Assembly: GCF_014490725.1 (NCBI RefSeq)
Contig: NZ_JACOQL010000002.1
Coordinates: forward strand, 496,001-560,000
Direction of reading: 5' to 3'
Origin: Paracoccus amoyensis
GTDB taxonomy: Bacteria; Pseudomonadota; Alphaproteobacteria; Rhodobacterales; Rhodobacteraceae
DNA length: 64,000 bases
Positions 8,885 through 19,444 of the stretch are shown one piece after another; positions within the stretch are counted from its first letter, which is position 1, and every line of letters begins with the position of its first letter. Below the pieces are notes generated by a model, which made no database searches, was not told the origin of the DNA, and was given only the letters and a program-made list of their open reading frames with translations. Position numbers and translations under genes: made by a program.

Positions 8885-9651
8885 CCGCGATCAACTGGCC
8901 CGGCGTCCGGGCGATTTTCCATCACGAAATGTCGCGCTTTTTCCGCACGATCATGCAGTCGCTGCTGTCGCCGGTCATTTCGACCGTGCTGTATTTCGTG
9001 GTCTTTGGCGCGGCCATCGGGGGCCGGATCGAATCCGTCGATGGGGTCGCCTATGGCGCGTTCATCGTGCCCGGCCTGATGATGCTGACGGTGTTGCAGC
9101 AATCGGTCAGCAATGCCAGTTTCGGCATCTATTTCCCGAAATTCAGCGGCACGATCTATGAATACCTCGTCTCGCCCGTCGGCTGGATCGAGGTGACGAT
9201 GGGCTTTGTCGGGGCCGCAGCCGCCAAGGCCATCCTGATCGCGCTGGTGATCCTGTTGACCAGCTTCTATTTCGTCGGCGTCCACATCCTGCATCCGTTC
9301 TGGATGCTGGCCTTTCTGGTCCTGACGTCGCTGGGCTTTTCGCTGCTGGGCTTTATCATCGGGCTATGGGCAAAATCGTTCGAACAATTGCAGATCGTGC
9401 CGATGATGGTCATTACCCCGCTGGTTTTCCTGGGCGGCGCTTTTTATTCGGCCAGCATGCTGCCGCCCTTCTGGGAGGCTGTGGCAAAGCTGAACCCGGT
9501 TCTGTATCTGGTATCGGGTTTCCGCTGGTCGTTCTTTGGCGTGGCGGACGTGCCGGTTGGCGTGTCGCTGGTCGCGGTTGGCATCATGATCGCGGTCTGC
9601 ATGGCGATCATTCGCTGGATCTTTGCGACGGGCTGGCGCTTGCGCGAATGA
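8881..9651 (+). CDS. ABC-2 type transporter permease (DrrB/YadH-like)
   Basis: A 256-residue inner-membrane permease with six hydrophobic segments and the ABC-2 pattern: an N-terminal amphipathic stretch before TM1 ([14 protein letters not shown]), and the conserved [18 protein letters not shown] loop before the last helices. It overlaps the upstream ATPase gene by ATGA, so the two are translationally coupled. YadH and DrrB are the familiar relatives; DrrAB exports anthracyclines, while the YadGH substrate is unclear. The operon ends in a strong intrinsic terminator 30 bp downstream. Confidence 0.92.
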   Translation: MTAINWPGVRAIFHHEMSRFFRTIMQSLLSPVISTVLYFVVFGAAIGGRIESVDGVAYGAFIVPGLMMLTVLQQSVSNASFGIYFPKFSGTIYEYLVSPVGWIEVTMGFVGAAAAKAILIALVILLTSFYFVGVHILHPFWMLAFLVLTSLGFSLLGFIIGLWAKSFEQLQIVPMMVITPLVFLGGAFYSASMLPPFWEAVAKLNPVLYLVSGFRWSFFGVADVPVGVSLVAVGIMIAVCMAIIRWIFATGWRLRE

Positions 9652-9682
9652 AGCGCGCAACCCGGCCGCTACAAACTGATAC

Positions 9683-9718
9683 AAAAAAAGGGCGGACCCG
9701 GATGGTCCGCCCTTTTTT
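9683..9718. terminator. strong bidirectional intrinsic terminator
   Basis: GGGCGGACC and GGTCCGCCC form a perfect 9-bp stem around a CGGAT loop, with A7 before and T6 after. It can terminate both the plus-strand SoxR operon and the convergent small CTERM gene. Confidence 0.93.
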
Positions 9719-9739
9719 ATATAGTTGAGTGGCGTGGTT

Positions 9740-10144
9740 TTATGCCTTGCGCGTGGCCAGCTTTTTCCAGATGACCGCGCCCAGCATGGCCGTGCCCAGC
9801 AGGGCCCCCGCAGCGGGCACCGGAACCGGTGCCGGCATCTCGGTCGCGTCATTGACCAATGTCATCGTGCTGGTGCCATAGGTCGGGTAAAACGTCACAT
9901 AGACCTTTTCCATCACCTTGCCGAAATCGATGGTCAGCGAAGACCCGCTCTTGTAATAGGACAGGTTCCATTCGCCAGCGGCGGTCCCGCACCAAGCGCA
10001 GGTCTGGACCGTGCTCCACTGAACCGAGCCACCTGCAGCATAGCTGTAATAAGGGGTCGCGGTGATCGACGCGAAGCTGAATTCGGCTTTTGAGACGCCG
10101 GACAGTTCCAGCGTCAGGGGGGTGTTTTGTGTAAGCGTTGCCAT
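9740..10144 (-). CDS. short protein with VPLPA-CTERM-like C-terminus but no signal peptide
   Basis: A 134-residue protein. The C-terminus has a PxPxP stretch ending PVPVPAAG, then a hydrophobic helix (ALLGTAMLGAVIW) and basic residues (KKLATRKA), the layout of a VPLPA/PEP-CTERM sorting signal. The N-terminus (MATLTQNTPLTLELSGVSK) is not hydrophobic. Reading the same frame upstream reaches a TGA within about 13 codons without any start that would add a signal peptide. The body contains a CAWCG motif and Tyr/Ser-rich beta-type sequence. Either export is unconventional, the start is misread, or the tail acts as a simple membrane anchor. The family of the body was not recognised. Confidence 0.7.
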   Translation of the reverse strand: MATLTQNTPLTLELSGVSKAEFSFASITATPYYSYAAGGSVQWSTVQTCAWCGTAAGEWNLSYYKSGSSLTIDFGKVMEKVYVTFYPTYGTSTMTLVNDATEMPAPVPVPAAGALLGTAMLGAVIWKKLATRKA

Positions 10145-10337
10145 AAGAACAGACCGATGAGTTAAAAAGCAACTTCTTACGGGCTGTCAGCGCCCAGGTC
10201 ATCACTTACGCGGCGTCACAATATCAATTTATCAATTTGATACAAAACGTAAAATCGTGCGGGCGACAATGGCTGTGCAGGACGTCTTTTTTGCGCCCAT
10301 CCGCGGCGGTTGAAACGCCGAATCACTGGTGCCATTC
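10145..10337. other. AT-rich intergenic region
   Basis: This short gene-free gap is AT-rich at 10215-10255 and holds two tandem ATCAATTT copies followed by GATACAAAA. It probably carries the promoter of the CTERM gene. Nothing else is recognised. Confidence 0.4.
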
Positions 10338-10817
10338 CTAACGCCGGGCGCGCGGCCGAATGCTGTCGCAAATGCGGGTTTGCGGGTCCAGGCGGACATA
10401 TTCCTGTGCGCTAATGACGGTCATGTCCAGCGATCGGCTCCATCCCCCGAACCAGCGATCACGGATGCCATTACGGTAATAGCTGCCCATGATCTGATCC
10501 ACATAAGGCGGAATGATCGAGGTGTTGGGAATCCGCGGCGCATGAAAACCAACCCGCGCACCCGGCCCAAGACAGGCGTTGCGCATGGTGATAAGCATGG
10601 TGCAGGCAGAACGGCAATAGCCCCTGATCCGCACGGTTTTGCCCGAATTTTCCAGACGCGACCGGGTTTGCGTCATCTCGATCACATTGCCGCCGCGATC
10701 ATTCATCACGTCGATGAATCGACCCCGCTCGACAATTTTTGCCTGCGCTGCAGAGGTCAGCAGCAGCGCCAGCACGACGGGCAAAAGCGGGGCAAGGTAT
10801 CGGACAGCTTTGATCAT
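10338..10817 (-). CDS. exported ClpP-like (COG3904-type) protein
   Basis: A 159-residue protein with a clear Sec signal (hydrophobic LAPLLPVVLALLLTSAAQA, cleavage after AQA). The mature part contains GYCRSACTMLITM followed by GARVGFHAPR, the arrangement in small periplasmic ClpP/crotonase-fold proteins where the Ser of SAC is the presumed nucleophile and the later His sits in GxHxP. A GFHAP histidine is present; the Asp partner is not obvious. Proteolytic activity has not been shown for most of these proteins, so function is open. It is monocistronic, with 176 bp of gene-free sequence before the next divergent gene. Confidence 0.65.
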   Translation of the reverse strand: MIKAVRYLAPLLPVVLALLLTSAAQAKIVERGRFIDVMNDRGGNVIEMTQTRSRLENSGKTVRIRGYCRSACTMLITMRNACLGPGARVGFHAPRIPNTSIIPPYVDQIMGSYYRNGIRDRWFGGWSRSLDMTVISAQEYVRLDPQTRICDSIRPRARR

Positions 10818-10993
10818 GCGATCAATCTGCGTGATTGTGATGCCAAGGAAAAGCCACGGCTGCGTGATGAAATGGGCAAGACACCAATATGTTACACATC
10901 ATCTTTTTTCTTACCCCATCCAGATCAAGGTCCATGCGGCCGACGCGCCTATGTGAGAGTATTTGTTTATGCTAATCAAAGGAGCATGAACAA

Positions 10994-11515
10994 ATGTCGA
11001 GCCGAATTCTTTGGATTATCATGGGCGTGATTGCGATCATCGCCGGTATTTTTGCGCTGGCCAATCCGCTGGCCGCGACACTGACCGCCGAACAATTGGC
11101 GGGCTGGGCCTTTCTGATCGTCGGCATCCTTGACCTGATCGCCACCTTTCGCAGTTCGGACGAAGGCAAGATCTGGGGTATCTTGCTGGGGATTGCCTAT
11201 ATCATTCTGGGCATCGCGTTGCTGGCCAATCCGTTCCAGGGGATTATCGCACTTACCGTCATGGTCGGCGTGATATTACTGGTTTCCGGCGTGACCAAGC
11301 TGATCTGGTCATTCGGACTGCGTGGTACCAATTCGTTCTGGCTGGTGCTGCTCAGCGGTCTTCTGTCCTTGCTGCTGGCGATCATGATCTTTGGGAACTT
11401 CCCGGCAGCCGCGCTTAGCATTCTGGGCATTCTGCTGGCGATCGAACTGATCTCTAGCGGTGTGTCGATGATCGCCTTGTCCTCGGTCGTCGCGGCCGAC
11501 CGTCGCGCATACTGA
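10994..11515 (+). CDS. HdeD/DUF308 family membrane protein
   Basis: A 173-residue, almost wholly hydrophobic protein with six predicted membrane helices in three similar pairs (IIMGVIAIIAGIFAL, ILLGIAYIILGIALLANP, VLLSGLLSLLLAIMIFG), the HdeD/DUF308 pattern. E. coli HdeD is linked to acid resistance at high cell density; most relatives are uncharacterised. GGAG lies nine bases upstream of the ATG. An earlier ATG at 10986 is in another frame. The 60 bp upstream are AT-rich and likely hold the promoter. Confidence 0.85.
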   Translation: MSSRILWIIMGVIAIIAGIFALANPLAATLTAEQLAGWAFLIVGILDLIATFRSSDEGKIWGILLGIAYIILGIALLANPFQGIIALTVMVGVILLVSGVTKLIWSFGLRGTNSFWLVLLSGLLSLLLAIMIFGNFPAAALSILGILLAIELISSGVSMIALSSVVAADRRAY

Positions 11516-11611
11516 CGTCAGACGATCCAGCGGGCGGCATCTGTCGCCCGTTTGGCCAGCATATGAAGGCTTCCCTTGCTTTTGCGCAGGGCTGAACCTA
11601 GTTACGCCAGC

Positions 11612-12976
11612 ATGAGTCTGAACCCGCCCATCATCCGCCCCGATCTAGCCCGCGCCACGATCCCCCGGGAACGCCGCGAGGGACAGCCCACCATTGGCAT
11701 GGTCAGCCTTGGCTGCCCGAAAGCGCTGGTTGACAGTGAACGCATCCTGACGCGCCTGCGTGCCGAGGGTTATGCGATCAGCCCCGATTATGCGGGCGCG
11801 GACGCGGTGATCGTGAACACCTGCGGTTTTCTGGACAGCGCCAAGGCGGAAAGCCTGCAGGCGATTGGCGAGGCGCTGCAGGAAAACGGCCGCGTGATCG
11901 TCACCGGCTGTCTGGGGGCAGAGCCTGAATATATCACCGGTGCGCATCCCAAGGTTCTGGCCGTCACCGGCCCGCATCAATACGAATCCGTGCTGGATGC
12001 CGTGCATGATGCGGCGCCGCCCAGCCCCGACCCGTTTATCGACCTGCTGCCTGCCACCGGGGTCAGCCTGACGCCCCGCCATTACAGCTATCTGAAGATT
12101 TCCGAGGGCTGTAACCACAAGTGCAAATTCTGCATTATCCCCGACATGCGCGGCAAACTGGTCAGCCGTCCAGCCCATGCCATTGTGCGAGAGGCGGAAA
12201 AGCTGGTTCAGGCCGGGGTCAAGGAATTGCTGATCATCAGTCAGGATACCAGCGCTTATGGCGTTGACCGAAAGTTTGAAACCGAACGCGGCCATCGCGC
12301 CCATATCACCGATCTGGCGCGTGATCTGGGGTCCTTGGAGGCGTGGGTGCGTCTGCACTATGTCTATCCCTATCCGCATGTGCGCGATCTGATCCCGCTG
12401 ATGGCGGATGGCCTGATCCTGCCCTATCTGGATATCCCGTTTCAGCATGCCCATCCCGATACGCTGAAGCGCATGGCGCGGCCCGCAGCGGCTGCCCGAA
12501 CGCTGGACGAAATCGCAGCTTGGCGCGCGGTTTGCCCCGACATCTCGTTGCGCTCGACCTTCATCGTGGGCTATCCCGGCGAAACCGAGGCAGAGTTTCA
12601 GACCCTGCTGGACTGGCTGGACGAGGCGCAACTGGACCGCGTCGGGGCGTTCCAATACGAAAACGTCGCCGGTGCCCGCGCCAATGACCTGCCCGACCAC
12701 GTCGCCCCCGACGTCAAGCAGGATCGCTTTGACCGCTTCATGGAAAAGGCACAGGCCATTTCCGAAGCCAAGCTGGCAGCAAAGGTTGGCCAGCGGATCG
12801 AGGTGATCGTGGATGAGGTGGACGCAGACGGTGCCACCTGCCGGACCAAGGCCGATGCCCCGGAAATCGACGGAAACCTGTTCATCGACGAGGGGTTCGA
12901 GGTGCTGAAGCCCGGCGATATCGTCACCGTCACCGTGGATGAGGCGGGCGAATACGACCTTTGGGGTCGTCTTTGA
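11612..12976 (+). CDS. rimO: ribosomal protein S12 methylthiotransferase RimO
   Basis: A 454-residue radical-SAM methylthiotransferase that adds the 3-methylthio group to the conserved Asp of ribosomal protein S12. Three parts are visible: the N-terminal MTTase domain with cluster cysteines in [23 protein letters not shown] and TGCLGAEPE; the radical-SAM cluster CNHKCKFC; and a C-terminal TRAM-like beta domain ([11 protein letters not shown] to the end). The [11 protein letters not shown] sequence separates RimO from MiaB. The frame opens at 11576, but the ATG at 11612 fits the family start. The 3' end overlaps the sulfotransferase frame. Confidence 0.95.
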   Translation: MSLNPPIIRPDLARATIPRERREGQPTIGMVSLGCPKALVDSERILTRLRAEGYAISPDYAGADAVIVNTCGFLDSAKAESLQAIGEALQENGRVIVTGCLGAEPEYITGAHPKVLAVTGPHQYESVLDAVHDAAPPSPDPFIDLLPATGVSLTPRHYSYLKISEGCNHKCKFCIIPDMRGKLVSRPAHAIVREAEKLVQAGVKELLIISQDTSAYGVDRKFETERGHRAHITDLARDLGSLEAWVRLHYVYPYPHVRDLIPLMADGLILPYLDIPFQHAHPDTLKRMARPAAAARTLDEIAAWRAVCPDISLRSTFIVGYPGETEAEFQTLLDWLDEAQLDRVGAFQYENVAGARANDLPDHVAPDVKQDRFDRFMEKAQAISEAKLAAKVGQRIEVIVDEVDADGATCRTKADAPEIDGNLFIDEGFEVLKPGDIVTVTVDEAGEYDLWGRL

Positions 12977-13839
12977 TTACCATCAGCCCCGCATTCGATC
13001 CTGCGGGGCTGCCACGCAAACCGGCGGCCCTGTGCATCGGGGCGCAGAAGGCCGGGACATCCTGGCTGGCGCAGATGCTGGGCCAGCATCCACAAGTCTG
13101 GATACCGCCCTTTAAAGAGGTGCAGTTTTTCAACCATCGCTTCATTTCGGGCCATCGCAAATGGATCGGTTGGCACTATCGCAACAAGCCACAGGAAATC
13201 CGTCAGCGTCACCAGCGCCGCAATGTGCCGATGCCGCCGGAACTGGACGATTATCTGAACGCGATCACCAGCGGCCAGATGTTTCATAACCAATGGTATA
13301 AGCGCGTCTTTGCCCCGGCCCCCGAAGGCGCGATGCCATTGGACTTTACCCCCGAATATTCCGCCCTGCCGGATGAGGGGGTTGATTTCGTTCGCCAGTT
13401 TCTCCCCAAGGCGAAGATCATCTACCTGATCCGTCACCCGGTTGACCGCACGATTTCTCAGCTGCGGATGAACTTGCTGCGCGAACAGCGTCGCCTGAAT
13501 ACCGATGCCGACTGGCTGGCCGAACTGGATAACCCCGTCCTTTATGAGCGTGGCGATTACGCCACCTATCTGCCGCGCTGGCAGGGACGCTTTCCCGATA
13601 TGTTGGTTATCCCCTTTGGCCGCATTGCCGGCGATCCGGCAGGCGTCATGCGACAGGTCGAGGATTATCTGGGCATCGAGCCGCAAAGCTATCACGACCT
13701 GACGGAAAAGGTTTTCGCCAATCCCGAAGGCCATCAGCCCCCGGCCGCGGCAATCGCCGCGCTAAAGCAGCGGCTTCAGCCGCAGATGGACTTTCTGATC
13801 CGCAATTTGGGGGCAGATTTCGCGTCACAGACACGCTGA
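12961..13839 (+). CDS. sulfotransferase domain protein
   Basis: About 292 residues with both PAPS-binding signatures of the sulfotransferase family: a 5'-phosphosulfate loop near the N-terminus ([16 protein letters not shown]) and a 3'-phosphate motif ([14 protein letters not shown]). It would move sulfate from PAPS to an unknown hydroxyl or amine acceptor, possibly surface glycan or lipid. No ATG suits: candidate starts are TTG 12961 (used here, overlapping rimO by 16 bases) and TTG 12973. Neither has a strong Shine-Dalgarno, so translation may depend on coupling to rimO. Start uncertain, family secure. Confidence 0.82.
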   Translation: MGSSLITISPAFDPAGLPRKPAALCIGAQKAGTSWLAQMLGQHPQVWIPPFKEVQFFNHRFISGHRKWIGWHYRNKPQEIRQRHQRRNVPMPPELDDYLNAITSGQMFHNQWYKRVFAPAPEGAMPLDFTPEYSALPDEGVDFVRQFLPKAKIIYLIRHPVDRTISQLRMNLLREQRRLNTDADWLAELDNPVLYERGDYATYLPRWQGRFPDMLVIPFGRIAGDPAGVMRQVEDYLGIEPQSYHDLTEKVFANPEGHQPPAAAIAALKQRLQPQMDFLIRNLGADFASQTR

Positions 13840-13896
13840 CCTTTTCTCTGACCCGGCAATCGCCTACATAGCGTCCAACATTTGCAGGAGATTCCC

Positions 13897-15552
<1,656 letters not shown>

Positions 15553-15575
15553 TTTGGCACATTCGCCCAAATCTA

Positions 15576-15609
15576 ATATGCCAGCGATGGTGATCCATCG
15601 CTGGCATAT
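15576..15609. terminator. perfect 15-bp inverted repeat after ettA
   Basis: ATATGCCAGCGATGG and its exact reverse complement flank a TGAT loop. It lies between convergent ettA and a hypothetical gene, so termination is the simple reading, but there is no clear T run on either side. Confidence 0.6.
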
Positions 15610-15625
15610 CGCCTTTGATCCATGA

Positions 15626-16135
15626 TCAACTGACAAAAACCGTATCGATATCCAGATAAGCGCCGGGCGTCTGTAGATAGAACTCGACCCGGATGGTGGG
15701 GAAACCGTAGCGGTTTTCTGCCCGCAGATATTGATATGAGGTCCCATCCAGTGCGCACATGATCAGCGACCAGTCATTGCCGACCCGGAAATTGGTTCCG
15801 TTGGAATTTTCGGGCCTGCTCTCAAGCCCCAGTGACCACAACTTGAAGTGACCCTGCACGGGCGGTCCCCCGGGCGCCGCGCGAATATATGCCAACGCCC
15901 CGACGCTGAAATTCATGGCATTGTCGGCCTGAGCGGGTTGCGCCCCCGAGGTCGATGGGATGGCAAAATCGGTTCCGACTGACCCATCCACGACATCGCT
16001 TTTGGCGCGCAGGAAGTTTTGGCCCGATCTGGCAGTTCCGTCGTTGATAATCGCCATTGTGACTTGATTTGCACCGTTGATGCGATTCCAGCCGGCCAGC
16101 CCGGTCTCGAAGGTCGAGTTTCTGAGGTAAGCCAA
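15626..16135 (-). CDS. hypothetical protein, possibly carbohydrate-binding-module-like
   Basis: A 169-residue protein without signal peptide or membrane segment. The start (NSTFETGLAGWNRINGAN) resembles the opening of jelly-roll carbohydrate-binding modules, which often begin with N-x-[SG]-F-E-x-G-[LT]-x-x-W. The end (GAYLDIDTVFVS) likewise resembles the last strand of such folds (LYIDDVSV-like). Those similarities are by eye only. Absence of a signal peptide is odd for a glycan-binding module. No neighbours share an operon with it. I do not assign a function. Confidence 0.6.
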   Translation of the reverse strand: MAYLRNSTFETGLAGWNRINGANQVTMAIINDGTARSGQNFLRAKSDVVDGSVGTDFAIPSTSGAQPAQADNAMNFSVGALAYIRAAPGGPPVQGHFKLWSLGLESRPENSNGTNFRVGNDWSLIMCALDGTSYQYLRAENRYGFPTIRVEFYLQTPGAYLDIDTVFVS

Positions 16136-16256
16136 TTTCGTACTCCGCTTTACAGAAAAATATCAATTCAACTTGAAAACATGTTCTGACTGACGGTGGT
16201 GGCCAACACCCTGGCCAAGTCCGTCGTCGTTCGTGGCCTGCAAAGCCGCATACGAC

Positions 16257-16463
16257 CTATGCGTTCTCCCTCTTTTCATGAAAACAGCCGGATTGCCGAA
16301 CGGGGGGCGTGACGGCTGGTTGCGTTTCGGGATTCGCGACCCGCACCTTTACCCCGGCCTCTTGTGCGGGGCTGGCAGGCTGCTTGGTCGTCTGGACATC
16401 TTGCGCCAGCGCAGGCGCCGCCAGTAGGCTGGTCATGGCGATAAGCATGATGAAACGGTGCAT
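16257..16463 (-). CDS. small exported hypothetical protein
   Basis: A 68-residue protein starting at ATG 16463 with a clear signal peptide (MHRFIMLIAMTSLLAAPALA, cleavage before QDVQTT). The mature part of about 48 residues is polar, Gln/Pro-rich and ends SGCFHEKRENA with a single Cys. No known domain recognised. The frame opens 10 codons earlier, which would bury the signal. No strong Shine-Dalgarno is visible, so this rests on the convincing signal peptide. Confidence 0.5.
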   Translation of the reverse strand: MHRFIMLIAMTSLLAAPALAQDVQTTKQPASPAQEAGVKVRVANPETQPAVTPPVRQSGCFHEKRENA

Positions 16464-16754
16464 GGCTTCGTCTTTGAAAGCGTAGCGGATCACCCCAATA
16501 CCATGCGCCCGAATCGCGCAAACTTCTACAAAAACCGGGTTTCAGTGCAGCCTATCCTTTTGGGATGGCAGGTCTTTGGCGATGGCGGCAGGAAAGCACG
16601 CAAACTTTTGCCAGAGCATCATTTTCCGGCTCATCGGGCAGAACGGGTCTGACGGCAAAGTGAGGGGTGGCCCCTCGTGTCTTGGTCTGCGGATGCGCTA
16701 AGGTCGCGTCACGCCATTGGCGATATTCGCCGATTTCAGCCGAAAGGATTTGCC
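16464..16754. other. intergenic region upstream of dsbA-like gene
   Basis: No convincing gene or element here. The frame of the DsbA-like gene stays open upstream to 16677, but those codons precede the signal peptide and are treated as untranslated. Divergent promoters for the small exported protein and the DsbA-like gene would lie here. Confidence 0.4.
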
Positions 16755-17396
16755 ATGCCGACCCGTCGCCTTGTTCTTGCCAGCGGTGCTGCCCTTGGCG
16801 TTGTCCATGCTCTGCCGGGTTTTGCGCAGACGACCGATCGGGCAAACCCCATGCCGGAAGAATTGCGACAGGCGTTGGAACGTGATCCGACCTCGCCCGT
16901 TCTGGGCAATCCGCGGGGTAACATCACGCTGACCGAATTTTTTGATTACAACTGCCCGCATTGCAAAAAGATGGTCGGCACGATCCAGCAGATCGTGTCT
17001 TCTGATCCGCAGTTGCGCGTGACCTATCGTGAATGGCCGGTGTTTGGGCCGGGCTCCGAATTTGCGGCCCGCGCGTCGCTGGCGGCGCTGAGTCAAGGCA
17101 AATACTGGCAGTTCCACGCCGCACTTCTGACCATGAAGGACCGCGCCGAGGAGCCAAGCGTGATGCGTATCGCCCGTCAGGTAGGGCTGGATGAGGCGAA
17201 ACTGCGCGCGGATATGCAGGCCGAAAATGTTGATAAACATATCCAGACCAGCTCCGAACTGGCCGAGCATATGGGCCTGGTTGGCACGCCGACCTTTATC
17301 TGCGGCGACGAAGCGGCCTTTGGCGAATTGAGCTTGGCCGATCTGCGGGAACTGATCGAGCGCGGTCGCAAGACTTTGGGTGTAGAGGCCGCCTGA
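16755..17396 (+). CDS. DsbA family thiol:disulfide oxidoreductase
   Basis: A 213-residue periplasmic thioredoxin-fold protein. The export signal (MPTRRLVLASGAALGVVHAL) includes a twin arginine, so Tat export is possible. The active site is FFDYNCPHCKKM (Cys67-Pro-His-Cys70), the DsbA-type CPHC, and the cis-proline loop is VGTPTFICG. The class is the alphaproteobacterial DsbA/DSBA-like family with one inserted helical domain. It oxidises or isomerises disulfides in exported proteins; which direction cannot be told from sequence. The ATG at 16755 is preferred to the upstream 16677 because the signal starts there. Its stop abuts the stop of the convergent glycosyltransferase. Confidence 0.88.
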   Translation: MPTRRLVLASGAALGVVHALPGFAQTTDRANPMPEELRQALERDPTSPVLGNPRGNITLTEFFDYNCPHCKKMVGTIQQIVSSDPQLRVTYREWPVFGPGSEFAARASLAALSQGKYWQFHAALLTMKDRAEEPSVMRIARQVGLDEAKLRADMQAENVDKHIQTSSELAEHMGLVGTPTFICGDEAAFGELSLADLRELIERGRKTLGVEAA

Positions 17397-18239
17397 TCAG
17401 CCCATCATCTTGTCAAAGCTGCACAGCGCCAGCCCTTCGGGCGTCAGATAGTCAAAGTGACGCTCGACCGCGCGCTGCACATCATTCTTTGATGCCAGCG
17501 ACATGCCGCGTTTGCGCAGAACTTCGGGTGCATGACGCGGTGTGTCATTGTCGCCGCGATGCGTCACGATATTGGGAAAATGCGGATCGGTGACGGCGAC
17601 CAGTCGTTGCGGGATCGCGTAATGACCATAGTCAAAGATCGTGCGCGACGTGTGGCGAATGCAGGCACCGGCGCTAAAGAAAGGGCTGAACCAGTTATAG
17701 ATCCCCTCGGTCGGGCCGTCCGTGACACAGTAGAAAATCGACGGAAAGCTGACCGCGAAATGCGCGTTCCGCCACATGCAGACGGCGTGACGGCGCAGGC
17801 GGCGGATATAATCCTTGGCCACGCAATCATCGTCATCCAGCCGGAATTGCATCGTATCCTTCAGGTCCAACCCGATCTCTTCGGCCACCTGTTTGATCGC
17901 GTCTGAAATATGGGTGGGCGGCAGAAAGCGTAGAACGACCTGTTCCACGCCGCGACAGATGTCCCGCAGCTTGTCCTGATATTCCTGCGGCATGCGGTCC
18001 GATGAGATAACCAGAAGCTGAAAATCCGCGTCAGACTGATTTGCCAGCGATCGCAGCGTCAGGTGTTGAAAGGTTTGCAGTCGCGCCTCGATCCGGGTGG
18101 GATCGAACAACTCCAACGCCTGCGTTGCATAGATCCCCTCCAGCGCCTCGTCAGGCTGGTTCCTGTAGATTTTCCAGTCGCCGCGACCCAACATGGAAAA
18201 GCGGCAAACACCCAGAATTCGTACGTCGCGGTCGTTCAT
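17397..18239 (-). CDS. putative rhamnosyltransferase-family glycosyltransferase
   Basis: A 280-residue protein with a GT-A-like pattern: an N-terminal nucleotide-sugar region (RILGVCRFSMLGRGDWKIYR) and the acidic metal-binding run FRLDDDDCVAKDYI near residue 130. The layout matches the family annotated as putative rhamnosyl transferase. AGGA precedes the ATG. It follows a GT61-family gene on the same strand with an 18-bp gap, so both likely act on the same surface glycan or modified substrate. Sugar donor and acceptor are unknown. Confidence 0.8.
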   Translation of the reverse strand: MNDRDVRILGVCRFSMLGRGDWKIYRNQPDEALEGIYATQALELFDPTRIEARLQTFQHLTLRSLANQSDADFQLLVISSDRMPQEYQDKLRDICRGVEQVVLRFLPPTHISDAIKQVAEEIGLDLKDTMQFRLDDDDCVAKDYIRRLRRHAVCMWRNAHFAVSFPSIFYCVTDGPTEGIYNWFSPFFSAGACIRHTSRTIFDYGHYAIPQRLVAVTDPHFPNIVTHRGDNDTPRHAPEVLRKRGMSLASKNDVQRAVERHFDYLTPEGLALCSFDKMMG

Positions 18240-18257
18240 GTCGGGATGTCCTGCGGT

Positions 18258-19352
18258 TTAGGCGTCGTTGAGGCGTTCGATGGGTTTGCGGACAAGACCC
18301 TCGGTCAGGCTGCGGGTATTGGCATAGTCGATGCTGCTCTCCATCAGCTCTTTTGAGGGTGCTTCCCAGATACCGGCATCCTGGATGAAGTCGATCTCTT
18401 GCAATTTGCGGGCCAGAACCTCGTGGTCCAGCTCGCCCCAGCTCAGGTGGTTGGATCTTATTTGGGCCTCTTCCATCCAGTTGGCTGCAAGTGCGTCGAT
18501 GATATGGGGCGATTTCCCGGTCATGCCTTCGATCTGCAACGCAATCGAGTCATGGGCATTGTTGTCACGGCGCAGGATGAAGGCATATTCCTGCGACGGG
18601 TTTGCGACCATGCCTGCGATATGAAAGGCCGAACTGTCGACGCCGACGATATGCGTGGCTGATTTGTAGACGCGCAATTGATCGACCAGGGGCATCCGTT
18701 CCGGGTTGATGACGGTATAGCCCTGACGCGTGAAATTTTCTTCCAGCGCCTGCTCGGCCAGAACACCGCCACGACCAAAGAACTTGGTGCGCGAGATATA
18801 GATCTTGCGCGGTTCGTCATCGGGCACGCGGACCGTCAGCTTGCGCATCGTTTCGCGATATTCGGGCGTGCCCCTGGCGATCTTGCCCAGCCCAAAGCCT
18901 TGGCCGGGAACCAGTAATTCCTCGACCTCGATGGCTTCATGGGCGACGTTGATCTCTGCCGTCAGCCCCAGCAGGTTCCAGTAATCCAGCCGGTAAGCCC
19001 GAAAATCCGTCAACTTGCCATGTTTAGGCACAAAGATGACACTTTCGATATCGTCGCGATCAAAGGCCCAGCAGCGCGACATGGTTTCGGTCATGAAATG
19101 CCCGAAATGGCCATAGAACAGCCCGCCCCACATGTGCCGGCCTGAAATTTTTGCGGTCGGGACCGTGTCTGGGCTGCCGCCAACGGTCATTCGCACGCCA
19201 CCACGCCACAGCGACGCGTGCAGGCAATCCCCATCGGCCGAATAGACCCCACAGGGGGGCCGCAGCACCGTAGCGGTGGGCGGGCAGATAACGGCGTTCT
19301 TCAGCAGAATGATTTCGCGGGACCAGCCTTCGTCGGGTAGTGGTTCGCTCAT
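18258..19352 (-). CDS. glycosyltransferase family 61 protein
   Basis: A 364-residue protein resembling GT61/DUF563 enzymes: GGLFYGHFGHFMTETMSR in the N-terminal half, a central LLVPGQGFGLGKIARG-like segment, and KIYISRTKFFGRGG with a later VGVDSSAFHIAGMV motif. AAGGA precedes the ATG. Bacterial GT61 members are mostly uncharacterised and tend to sit in capsule or exopolysaccharide loci. Here it pairs with the rhamnosyltransferase-like gene downstream in an apparent two-gene operon, without the export genes of a full polysaccharide locus. Confidence 0.85.
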   Translation of the reverse strand: MSEPLPDEGWSREIILLKNAVICPPTATVLRPPCGVYSADGDCLHASLWRGGVRMTVGGSPDTVPTAKISGRHMWGGLFYGHFGHFMTETMSRCWAFDRDDIESVIFVPKHGKLTDFRAYRLDYWNLLGLTAEINVAHEAIEVEELLVPGQGFGLGKIARGTPEYRETMRKLTVRVPDDEPRKIYISRTKFFGRGGVLAEQALEENFTRQGYTVINPERMPLVDQLRVYKSATHIVGVDSSAFHIAGMVANPSQEYAFILRRDNNAHDSIALQIEGMTGKSPHIIDALAANWMEEAQIRSNHLSWGELDHEVLARKLQEIDFIQDAGIWEAPSKELMESSIDYANTRSLTEGLVRKPIERLNDA

Positions 19353-19444
19353 GGAATATCCTTGGTCGTAAGCTCAGGGCGGCGCGCGGAATGTTGCGCA
19401 GCGTCTTAGCCAACTTCGTCCAGATCCGAAAGGTTTTTCCGCGA

